DNA of 64,000 nt from Diplosphaera chodatii (Eukaryota; Chlorophyta; Trebouxiophyceae; Prasiolales; Stichococcaceae), in NCBI GenBank assembly GCA_032358165.1, contig JAALGY010000015.1, forward strand, positions 3,162,001-3,226,000, given 5' to 3'. Position 1 is the stretch's first letter. Each line of letters opens with the position of its first letter. The notes beneath the pieces were generated by a model, which saw only the letters and a program-made list of their open reading frames with translations, ran no database searches and was not told where the DNA came from. Below, piece after piece: positions 22,001-32,136 of the stretch. Position numbers and translations under genes: made by a program.

Positions 22001-24603
22001 CATGGCTTGGACCTTGGCTTCCTGAGCCTCCACCCACTGTCTCTGCGCCACATGCAGTGACCACCTCCTGCTGCCCACCCGGTCTTCCAGCTTGCACTTG
22101 GCCTGCGCGTGCACAGGGTGATGTTGGCAGCGGTCCAACCTCAATGCAGTGTGCCTCGCACCAGTCATTGCCATCAAACAGAACCTCAGTCAGTGGTCTC
22201 TCAATGCATCATGAGTGGCCTGTGCGGATCAGCTGGCTCAGAGCCTGACACCAGAGGTCTTTCGCGGCCACATACCCGCACACAAACTCCTACCTGAATC
22301 AAAGCATGGCGCAGGCCGCCATCACGCCGGCCGTCAGCGGCAACAGTCGGCACCAGCATCCGGCGGTCGAGCACCACGATGTCAGATGCAGTTAAGTGCA
22401 GCTGCCGCGCCTCGTACTGCATGCATTGCATGCCGCTATCACTCTATCTTCCTTTCCTGTCAATGCCTGTTGGCATTGTTCAGAACATCTGAGTGCATGA
22501 GGCCTCTTCCATCTTCAGCGTGCATCACGACTTGACATTATGAAGCTGTCACAAGTGTGCACGGTGCTCACCCCGGAGGTCATGAGCGCGGCAACGATCT
22601 GGTACTCGTGCAGTGTGCCAGCGCCAATTTTCTTCTTGGTCCGCCAGCTGGTTGTGCTCCAGACGTCCTGCAGGCTCTTCAGCGGCACGCGTCGCAGCTC
22701 GCCGGCCAGCACCTCCGCCACCCGCACGAGGTCGACCTGCGCCTGTCCCCCTGCACAGTGCACTCGAATATGTCGGTTCTGGTTGGCGGGCCAGGCATGA
22801 TGTCAACGCGCGGTGCCTTCTGACATAAGCAGAGCAACTTCTATGTCACAGGTGGGGCTTGCAGGCTTGCAAGTATGTGTGTGCGCGCGAGAGGATTGAG
22901 GTGGCTCACGTTTGGGCCACAGCACCACAGCGTTCAGCTTGGCGGCAACCTTCTTGACCGCTGCCGGGTCCTCTGGTATCCAGATGGTGGTCCGGTCGAT
23001 CCTGTATGACGATGGGGTTATCAAGGCCAGAGTCTGCCGAAAGTGCAAGGTCTGCCAAAAGGCAGCATGCTTCACATCTGTCATGTCGTCAGCTAACAAC
23101 GTGGGATCGTGTGCATTCAGTGCTGCTCACCAGCCGGGCGTCAGGTCCAAGCCTCCCGCCAGCTTCTTTGCAGTCACCAGCAGGGGGTCCTTCACCACCA
23201 TGGTCCAGTGGCGACCTGTGACAGGAGTGCACGTTGAAAGGCGGTGGTGTACTGTGTGCACACGGGGAACAGCCAGAGCATCACTCCTGACACCGAACTG
23301 CCATGTCTTTGCCGGTGCCCATGTCAAAACATGTGAACTGCACCTTGCACGATGGAGTGGAACAGCACGTAGGTGACCCCATCCAGGCCAGCGCGCGTCA
23401 GCTCAGCACAATAGCCCTCGTCGCCGAGCCGATACATGGGTATGTTCGCCTTCTTGTTAACGTCCACGTGGATGATGACCTGCACCAGCAGCACCACCTG
23501 GATTGACGGCCACACTGGGAGCAAAGGCAACTTGCTCTCTGCGCTGTGCTCTGTGAGGAGATCTGCATCCAATTGTGTGCACGTGCACTGCAGCAACATG
23601 CTGTCAGGTCATTGCTGATGACGCACTGAAGGCTTGAGCGCGTAAAACCAGCCCTCCAGCTGTGCGCGGTACGTCAGCACGCTGGTCGTTTTGTCCTGGA
23701 TGAGGATGACGCGCCGCTCTGCAGGCGATGCTGGACCACATCATGGGATTGTTGCTGTCCAAGTCAACACCGGCTGCATGGCTGCACGCAAGCCAACAAC
23801 CCGCACCTGTTTGCATGCAGCTCAGAGCAGACTGCAGCACGCCGTACAAAAAGCAATAGACCTAATCTGATGCTTGGCAGCACAGAGGCAGCGAGTTGAC
23901 AGTGCTTGCCTCCTTCGAAGATTGTTGGCCGCATGCCAGCGCCATACAGATGCGCGAGGGCATGCCACGCCCTGTCCGTAGGCGAGGCATCTGTATGCAC
24001 CATAATTAACTTGTGATTACAACATGTGTGCACCATAGGCCTGCATGCAGTCAGACCTCACACAGCCACGCATTGAGACGCCAGCCTGTCACATGGCTAC
24101 CTGCCAGGGCCTTCATCTCTTCCGGAGACAGCAGCATGACCCAGCGGTCCGCCAGAGTGTTTTCTCCCGCCCCGTGCCAGATGCACGAGCTGGCTTTGGC
24201 GTCGCGCACCGTGAGGTCCTGCGTCGGCCAAGACATGAGTGAGGGCAGGCTGCAAAGGGTCGCCGGCGCTGGAAGATACATGCTTCATGCTCTGTGGTTC
24301 ATGCATCCAGTGAGGCGTGCTGCACTGGCGGATCGCAGCCGACCTGGGCTTGCTGCCGCAGCAGACTCTCGTAGATTTCAGCCGCGATCTGCGTGCCATT
24401 GCAGTGGGCTTGGTTGCTGTCCTTCAGCGCCCACATCCCCTCCTTGATCCTATCCAGCGCTGCATTTGTCTCTGGAGGCAGTCGAGACGCCAGGCCTCGA
24501 GCCTCAAAGGCCTGCCGCTGGATCAATGCCTTCTCTCGTGTGAACGAGCTCGTAAATAGTGGCGTGACCTCGTTTCCACCCGGCATCTGCTCTGCTCTGT
24601 CTA
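19002..24603 (-). CDS. Long multi-exon gene, unrecognised; basic-acidic C-terminus
   Basis: I do not recognise this protein. Well-formed minus-strand exons (N to C): about 24365-24600 (LFTSSFTREKALIQRQAFEA), 24100-24240 (SSCIWHGAGENTLADRW), 23940-24000, 23640-23728 (VILIQDKTTSVLTYRAQLEG), 23345-23500 (HVDVNKKANIPMYRLGDEGY), 23127-23215, 22915-23010 (TTIWIPEDPAAVKKVAAKLN), 22572-22730 (SWRTKKKIGAGTLHEYQIVA), 22280-22420, 22140-22185 (LFDGNDWCEAHC), 21955-22095 (MYSRSDNDVYSFSLVAQ), 21643-21815 (GKVAYTSSIGANLMAALGLL), 21045-21304, about 20297-20440 (QDKLDKRRLKKAG), 19293-19409 (GRGANKRPPTNKP and RRRRGAAAA) and 19002-19061 (EDGDEEEGDDADAPLSLAK then stop). The last two join in phase; some middle joins (20.4-21.0 kb) remain unsolved. 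The basic then acidic tail suggests a nuclear protein. The start was not found. Confidence 0.55.
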
Positions 24604-24849
24604 AGCACAGGCTCCAACTGCTACCCATGATATGAAAGGAGCGAAGCTCTAGTGCGGCAGCACGTCCACGGTCAAGCCGGAGCTCACAGCAACCCTGAGC
24701 TGAGAGAGCTGACCGCCGTATTAGCCGCCAATGTCAGCAGCACGTTTGATGGAAAACGCTTTCTACAAGCAGACGGGCAGCTGTGTGTGGACACAGCTTT
24801 GCGAGGTGATCGCTCAGGGGCAGTGCAAATTGCGTTAAGCACGTGCCAC

Positions 24850-25215
24850 GTCGTCAGGGACCCCTGTCTGACCCCTGCTGTGCAGCCCTATCCAGAAACT
24901 GGGGGGTTTCCCAGCGAGTGCAACTATGGGCAACCATGGGGACACTGCTGGACCAGGTGGCTGCCAGTGGGTAGGGGGAGAATCGGGGGGGACTCGGGGC
25001 CATTTCATCAGTTTCCCCATGCTGTGAGGCTGTTGCCACCAGGTTGCCCCCTGGTTTCACATACTAGACCGAGCACCCAAGTTACACAGTTGCCCCCAGG
25101 TTGCCCCGCAAGTGCAGCAGTGGTCCAGAGGTTTCCCCACACACTCAGATCTCCAAAGCTTGTTCCAGCACTTTCCCTGAGGACCCTGCCAGTGTTCCAG
25201 CGGGTTAACATCTGT
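24850..25215. repeat. Degenerate GTTTCCCC / GTTGCCCC-rich repeat
   Basis: Within about 360 bp the words ggtttccc, gtttcccca, gttgccccc and gttgccacc recur about eight times with irregular spacing, together with runs of G or C five to seven long. It looks like a decayed minisatellite. It lies just upstream (on the minus strand) of the first confident exon of the long unrecognised gene. No coding exon was seen in it. Confidence 0.5.
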
Positions 25216-25634
25216 CAGTGCATACACAGCTTGCTAGTTGCCTCTCCAGCCCATCACTCCCGCAGTTGCCGCTGCCGCCGCCAGATGCACTGCTGCCCTT
25301 TCGCGCGCAATTGATCCGGTATTCGCCGTTCTGAAGGTTGGCACGGTGCCCTCGTCTGTACCATTCATGCTTCCATTCCTGCGGTGTGGCAATAAGAGAT
25401 GCTCTTTTGCATGTTCACCATGCTGCAGGACCGTGCCAACACTCGAAGGCAGTCGCATGTTAAGGTTGTTCAGGCTGCACTTTGAGAGCAAGAGTAAAAC
25501 GCAAGAGTTGCAGAGTGCACTGATGTGTTGTGCCAGGCTCGATAAAAGCAGTAGTGAGTGCCATATATGGCCAGGCACAGCCATATATGTACAATGCACC
25601 GCACAACATGATGCTGACGCACCGGGATTGGCTG

Positions 25635-27062
25635 TCACAGCTCGGCCGCTTGGGGGCTGGCGATGTTGGAGCCAGCGCCAGGTGGGGCGCCGCTGCCAGC
25701 TGATGCAATGGCGGCAATGTCCATGAACGGTCGGTGCCCCAGACGGAGGGTCTGATTGCCGCAAACATAAGCAGCATCAGTCAGGTAATGGCTGCTGGAG
25801 TCAAGCGTTCCGCTGGTCACAACGCTACTGCTCATTGGCACAGACGCACAGGAATGTGAAGTGCTCACCAGCACTGCTGGCAGCGGGGAGGACAGGGAAG
25901 CAGGAGGCGAAACCCCACATCTGTTGGGGACCGGCAGCCGCGGCAGATATCTGCATGGACTGGCAGAACACCCGTTGCACCAGCAGATTGCAGAAGTGCA
26001 CAGACTGCCGGCCTGATAGCGCTGCAGCACCCAACATGTCCTCCTGCCTCCAACATCAAGCTGTCAGGGGCATGCATGATGGCGCGGGACCATCCAGTGG
26101 CCACACTGGCAGGGCTTGAGGACGGTACATATACTGCACTCAGTGCAAGGCGTAACAGGTAGATACCATGCTGTGAGCTGTACCCGCATGCAAGAAAGAG
26201 TTGCCGGACACTTACCATGTTGCCGTGCATGTTGATGGTGATGAAGCACGTGGCATTGGCATCCTTCATGAACATGACCTTGAGCTCCGATCAGCAGCAC
26301 CGAATGCGCAACCAGCGGGGCCTGCATGCTCAGCATGATGCCACATAGGCAAGCTTCAACTAGTAAGCAGCAGATACCTACAGAGAGCAGCGTATCACTG
26401 AGCGGGCACATCTTGCCTATGCTGGGACAGCACGCAGCTTGCAGGTCATCTCTGCTAGCAGGAACAGGCATTGCACCACATCTTGGGGGGCTTACTTCAA
26501 GATACACCATCGGCTGCTGCTGCAGCTGCTGCGATGCGTGGTTGCCAGCCTTGGGCTGCTGTCGCATCCACCGCTGCCCATGGCAGTACTGCCTTGCAAC
26601 CGTGGCATCATCTCGTCCTTGCCCATACACTTGAAGTGGACCTGCACAACAGCAGAAGCCTCGTCAATGGCAGTCACTGTGTGCCTGTCCAATTGTACTG
26701 CCGTTGTCCTCTTCTGCTGCACCTTGTAAGCGCCCTTCTCTAGACTGGGTGGCGGCAGCGGCTGACGACTGGGCAGCCAGGCCTGCCTGGACGTCAACGC
26801 CGCTCAGCTACTCGAAGTCCTTGGGTGGCGGCTGCCTTGCCCAGCATCTGGAACGGGCACGCAACACAAGCTGCTGCATTTGCAGGGAGCCTGATATGAG
26901 TTTCAAGCATGGCTGCCAGCCGCACGCGTTGCATGCTGTCTCGCGCATGCTCTCTGCTTCCCAACATGATCACTCACCGCCTTGGACCCAGGAGACACAG
27001 AGGTGGCTATGGCCGCAGGCGAGCACCTCCGACCTTGGGCACGCAGACTGCGGAAGTAGCTC
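25635..27062 (-). CDS. Unrecognised minus-strand exons, possibly 5' part of the long gene
   Basis: Several frames look coding. About 26990-27062 begins MSYFRSLRAQG. About 26600-26730 carries TAIDEASAVVQVHFKCMGKD. 26218-26285 carries VMFMKDANATCFITINMHGN and ends in a good GTAAGT donor. About 25864-26045 carries RQSVHFCNLLVQRVFCQSMQ and WGFASCFPV. 25635-25800 carries SHYLTDAAYVCGNQTLRLGH and reaches a stop. The join between the second and third listed pairs could not be fixed, and the last acceptor does not match the preceding phase. They may be the N-terminal half of the gene that continues to 19002, or a separate gene. No known domain was recognised. Confidence 0.4.
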
Positions 27063-30000
27063 ATAATGCACTGCTGCAGAAGCAGCTTAACAGCCGTCCT
27101 GCACTTGCTGGCTTCTTTGCATGGTACTGCAGCGCAGCAGACATTGCAGAGCGCATCCGCCTTGGTGAAATCAAGCCCAAGGGAGCCTGCATCAGATGCA
27201 GTACATGACAATCCGTTGATGAGCACAGCCGTTGTGCAGCCCACATCACGCACACGGCGACGCCAGAGCAGCTGATGTTGTGGCGTTTGGCTGCACCCAC
27301 CTGAGCCTGCAGCCTTGTCACTCTTGCCACTTCTCCCAGCGCGGCATGGGGCGGGCGCTCCGGAGCGGGGTTGTGGCGGGGAGCAGTCTTCCCAGCCCTG
27401 CACTAAATGACACTGCTGGTCAGCAGCACCGCTGCTCTGGCTGGCCGCCATGTCAACCGACTGCCAAACAACGCACTTCCGATCGACCATCACATGCGCT
27501 GGGCCAGTGCCTTAGAGCGCAGGATTGACGTGAAAGCAGCTTCATCGCCAATGCCAAGTGCATTCTGCCATGCCATTGACTGTGCGAGTGTGCGTCGCTG
27601 CAGCACGACGTCCTCCCAAGCTGCCGCCAGTGGCGGACCACACTGCCGAGAAGGCGATGCCTCTCAACTTTCGAGCGACAGCGGTGAAACACACAGCTCG
27701 CGGGTAGGCACAAAGGTTTCAGTGGACATCCTGACGTAGGAACTGGGTGCAGGAGGGGCACCCAGCCCCAGACGTGCACAAAAGCCGCTGCACCTTTGGG
27801 TTGATGGGGGTCATCTTCAGGAAGCTGCTCCCCGCCCAGGAGCACCGTGATGGTGCCCGGCCGCGCCTAGACATCTCACAACTTCCAATGCCCTCGAGCT
27901 CAGTGCATCAGGTGCAAACTTTCACGTTTGGAGCTGGTCTGGTGCCAGCAGACCGTGCTGCCCGACCAGCTGCATGAGGAGCCCAACACATTTTCAACAC
28001 GCATGCAGCAGATCGGACGGGATGAACAATGTCGAAAGGTGTCAGGCCGCGCCCTGCCTACGTGGCAACAGGGATCTTGCCTCGTCAGCAGGTCAAGAGA
28101 TCCTGGAGCGTCATGCTGGAGGTGCATCATGTTGCGGTCACCGTGGGACACGATTGTAATCATGCCACCTTACCAGTACCTCCCGACTCCATTGACTGCT
28201 TTACGCACGTACTTTGTGCCCCGCTGGCTGGTCAATGGGCCCAGCCAGTCGGGGAGTGTTTCTCGTCAAGTGGTCATGCAGGTGCACAGGTTGCGCCTCA
28301 CCATGAACACGGTCTAAACTTGGTTGAGGCCTTCATTGTGGCAATATCATCAGTCATGCTGTGGAAGACGGTCTTCTGGTGCGAGCTTTTGCTCCGAGGG
28401 CTCTCTGTTTATTTCCTGACGCAAAAACTTCCGAAAGCTACCGCGGTTTGCGCCGGGCGCTTCGGCCCGCCGACCTCGGGCGGGTCGTCATAAACTCAGA
28501 CGAACATGCCGACGCGCGTGGTCTCGGATCCTGACACGCCGTAGCTTGAGGTCGGCTGATGGCGGTGATCCGGACATGCGCATGCAGTCACTCCGCGTAC
28601 ACCGCGCCGGCCAACGCGACACCTTGCAACAGCTTGTAACACTGCGACGTTGAGCCTCTCGCGTGTCGCGTGCAGTGGCAGGCGTCTGCTTTTATGCGCT
28701 CGATCCTGCTCAGACTTCCAGCCCTGTAGCGAAACAGTGTTTGCCCGGCCCCCCAGTGGTTCTGCATTTCGAGCAACACTTTGCGGCTGTTGCAGCGTTT
28801 GCTGACCTGCGGATCGGATCAACCTAGTGCTGTCTGCCTCGACGCATAGTCTTGTGCCACCGCTGTAGGAACACAGCAAAGGTGCCGAGAATGCAGCGCC
28901 GCCGGGTCCCTCACAGTCATGATGCAGCGGATGCAGCTTTCGAACACGTGCTATTTCGAGTGTCACCTGCTGCATGTGCCAGCCCTTTCATTTTGCTCAC
29001 ACTGAGCATCGTGTCACAAGATAGCACCAACAGCCGTTTGAACATGTACACACATTGAGCGGCGACACTTGCCGGTGCAGGTGCAGGCCTTGCAATGGCA
29101 TCTGATTCAATGACAGCACAGGCCCTGCAATCCGTCACTGTTTCATGCCGCATTGCCAGCTGCAGCTGCTGCGGTCACACTCTTCTGCTGTGACGTCCGC
29201 TCTGCAATGGCATCCAGTGTGAGCTCACTCGCCTTCATGTCATGCAGCTTGGGTGTTTTCTGCACGTTGTCAGTGGATACTATCTGAATCATGGCCCCAG
29301 CAGCTGCAGCGCCTTGCATTGCACGATCACCGTTCTATTCGAGACTCGCCGATCTTACGTCCTGCAGCTGGCAGAGGCGTGGTGGCAATCCGCTGTTGCG
29401 GCCGGCGGGCAATGGCGTCCGCCGCAGTGCTTCATTTGCAGCACACACCAGCCATAGCAATTAGGTGTAAAATCTGCAGCGCTGCATCAGCCTGACCGAG
29501 GTCTCGTCAGTCATCCTGCGCACTGACATCTGGCGCCCTTGAGCAGGTAGCTGCCGCATAACTTGCGGGCCTTTTGCAATTGTATGCACTCACAGGTTGG
29601 CCATGCAGCTGCCCTACATACCTTGCTGCATACTGTTGGCATCGGTCTCTGCCAAAGCATGAGCTGCACTGTTGAGCAGTTGCACTGCATGGCCTGCAGG
29701 TGGCATTTCCTGCGGGAAGAGGCGGCAGTGTTGCCATGAGGCCTTGAAGTGCCAAGGCCGCTGGCCCTGGAGCTGATCACGTACGTACGCTGGTCACATT
29801 GCGCGCACCCCGAATGATGCTGTCACGCCTATATGGTCAGTCAATCCTGGGGCACCTTGGCTGAATATGTGCTGCAAACTTTATGACGTTCTTCTTTGCA
29901 GACTGCGAAACCCGACTTGCGATGCCGCTGCAGCGAGGACAGGCCAGCTATCTGTTACAATGCCTTCCGATCACAAGGTGCGCAGGGGTGCTGCTGTACT

Positions 30001-30692
30001 CTGCTGCTTGGTAGGTGCGAATGTACACAGTCGTTATTTGTATTGTCAGACCCGTCCCGTCACGATATGCACGTTCAGAGACGCTGCTGCCAGATGGACT
30101 TGCTGTGTCCTGCAGCATTCTGGAACAGGGTGCATTCTGGAACAGGGTGTGGTCGGTGGTACCCTAATCCATTGCTTATGCAGCGCTGCTGTTTCGTCGC
30201 TACAGGAATGGAAGGGTGCCACGAGTGCGGTCCCGCCGCCGCCTGCACTGAAGAGCTTGATTGATGTCAGCAGCGCCCTCAAAATAGCGAGGTGCTCCTC
30301 GAGCCAGCCTAGTGTCCTCTCGCACAACTTCATCTTGTGGAACTGCTGCTGTTGCGCACCACCACCAACTGGCGGTGCGACACCCACCAGCCTCCCAAGG
30401 AGAACGGTGCGCACGTGTGAAGACCCACCCATCTGACGACAGCTTGCCGCAGCTGCGATGTGCACACACGGTTGTATTGCATTCTGGTGCATGAAACCAT
30501 GTGCCAAGACAGGCTGCTGCATATGCATGTTCTAAAAGGCTCCCTGCTTGTTCTCCCCCCTTGACAGCAAGCACATGCAATATACTGTGCCACATTGCAC
30601 AACACCCAGCATGGTGTTGCCGCCACGTGTGTGTCGGGAACTCTCAGCTGCGTGCGGTGTTGCTATGGTGCAGTGTGCCACTGCACCTCTAG
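27063..30692. other. Mostly non-coding or unresolved stretch
   Basis: No gene is supportable. Noted inside: a perfect 17-bp tandem pair at 30116-30149, a strong GC hairpin near 28460-28488 (arms cccgcc/ggcggg), and a minus-strand frame near 30250-30400 (FHKMKLCERTLGWLEEHLAI) that looks protein-like but lacks neighbours that join. A short plus-strand stretch near 29900-29970 has a cysteine pattern faintly like the CBM1-type exons. Confidence 0.4.
30116..30149. repeat. Perfect 17-bp tandem duplication
   Basis: The unit cattctggaacagggtg occurs twice head to tail with no mismatch. It is too short to classify and lies in a non-coding stretch upstream of the CBM1-like gene. Confidence 0.9.
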
Positions 30693-31641
30693 CAATGGGC
30701 AAGGCGTCGCCACTTCCCGCTGTGACCACCGCCGCCGGCCCCCTGCCTGAGGCCACAGCATCTGCTGGCGGCGGCGCAGGTTTGCCACGAGCTTATGCAA
30801 GCAAACCAACTAGCTAGGGCTTTTCGATCAGACGCTCGACGACCGCTGCTGTGCCGCATAGATGGGACTCAATTTCTGATGCGATGGTGGAATAGGCATA
30901 GGCACCGCACCCTGATACCTGTGGCAAGCACAGGCTTGCTCAGATGTGGGCGGCGTCTGCAGAAGGGCTACCCAACCCAGACCCACAAACCCTGGGAACA
31001 TGAACCCTGCAGGGCTGATCGCGGAGCCGGGGACGTTTACGCAGTGCGGCGGGGCGGCCGGCCCCGGGGCGGCCTGCCGCCTGGGGCCCGACTGCCGGGA
31101 CGGCCAGTGGCCGGGTCCACCAGGGGAGTGCGCTGCCGGTGGGTACCCATTCATGTGCCTGTCTGCATTCGTGTGTCACTCCACCCTGAACTTGTGATGT
31201 ATGCACACAATCTGATGTCCTTGTCTCTATGGGCGCCAGACCAGTCATCAACTCAGTGTGCAGCTGGCTGATGCGGGGCCCTGCATGTGCTCTCCGCAGG
31301 TCTGATGTGCTACCGTCAGGTGAGGGTACCACCGCGCTGCACCACCCTTGCATTTGCCGGTTGAGTGACAGTGCAACAGTGTTGCCAGCAGCGCACGTGT
31401 CCGCAGACTGCTGCACCGTGGCTGCTGCCTGTGCTCGGCTGCTGTGCCTGACACCCATGTGACTGGTGCGCAGAACGCTTTCTACTGGCAGTGCCGCATG
31501 ACCCCCTTTGCGGCCGCGCCCGGCGCCGAATCTGCCGCCGCCGACGCTGCCGGCGCGCCCGGGACGGCTGCTGCAGGGCCGCAAACCACAGCCGCCCCCA
31601 CCCCTGTGCCCAGCCCTGACTCCACAGGCCTGGCTGGCTGA
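30693..31641 (+). CDS. CBM1-like cysteine-module protein, paralogue of the 13.7-kb copy
   Basis: Exons: linker about 30693-30779 (Ala/Pro/Thr-rich, ends phase 1), 31013-31138, 31300-31319 and 31474-31641. The 126-nt second exon reads TQCGGAAGPGAAC and WPGPPGEC. The 20-nt microexon encodes GLMCYRQ. The last exon starts NAFYWQCRMTPFA and ends in an Ala/Pro/Thr tail and stop. Exon lengths and phases equal those of 14045-14652, and the introns are also alike, so this is a fairly recent duplicate. The tail is longer than in the other copy. No ATG or signal peptide could be assigned upstream, so the 5' end is missing or unseen. The likely role is extracellular polysaccharide binding, inferred from the cysteine pattern only. 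Confidence 0.65.
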
Positions 31642-32136
31642 ACGCTCCGTGATTGGGGCAGTCGGTGCAGGAACCCAGCACCATCTTCATGCAATTTATA
31701 CAGCTGTGGAGGATGGTACTAGAAGCTTCAATCATGCTCAGGTCAGGGCATGCATTTCTGACTGACATCGCAGCTTGGGGCTTGTTGATGCATCTGAAGC
31801 CACAATGAATGGTAGATAATCACTGATGTTGCCTCGGATTTATGCCATTTTGCAACATTCTGGACCCAAAGTTTGCACCATGCATTCAAGTAGAGCAACT
31901 GAATGTTCTGTGCGTGGATGTCTGGTGTGCTGCAGCGCGGGTCCTCTTGCAGGCAACACTGCCCTAAATGCCTCATCCTTCAAGCTGCAGCAAGCAAATC
32001 AATCCCTTACTTCCTCCTCTCGCTGACCAACTCCCGGCAGCTTCACACTTTCCCCATCAGCTGCTGCTGCCACCGCTCATCACCACTCTACATCACATCC
32101 TGAGGCGCCCTTGGCCGGCAGTCTCCAGCCGCGCCG

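Noticed and set aside
28455..28492. GC hairpin as a structured RNA or terminator
   Set aside because: A single short stem in GC-rich DNA is expected by chance, and no RNA family features surround it.
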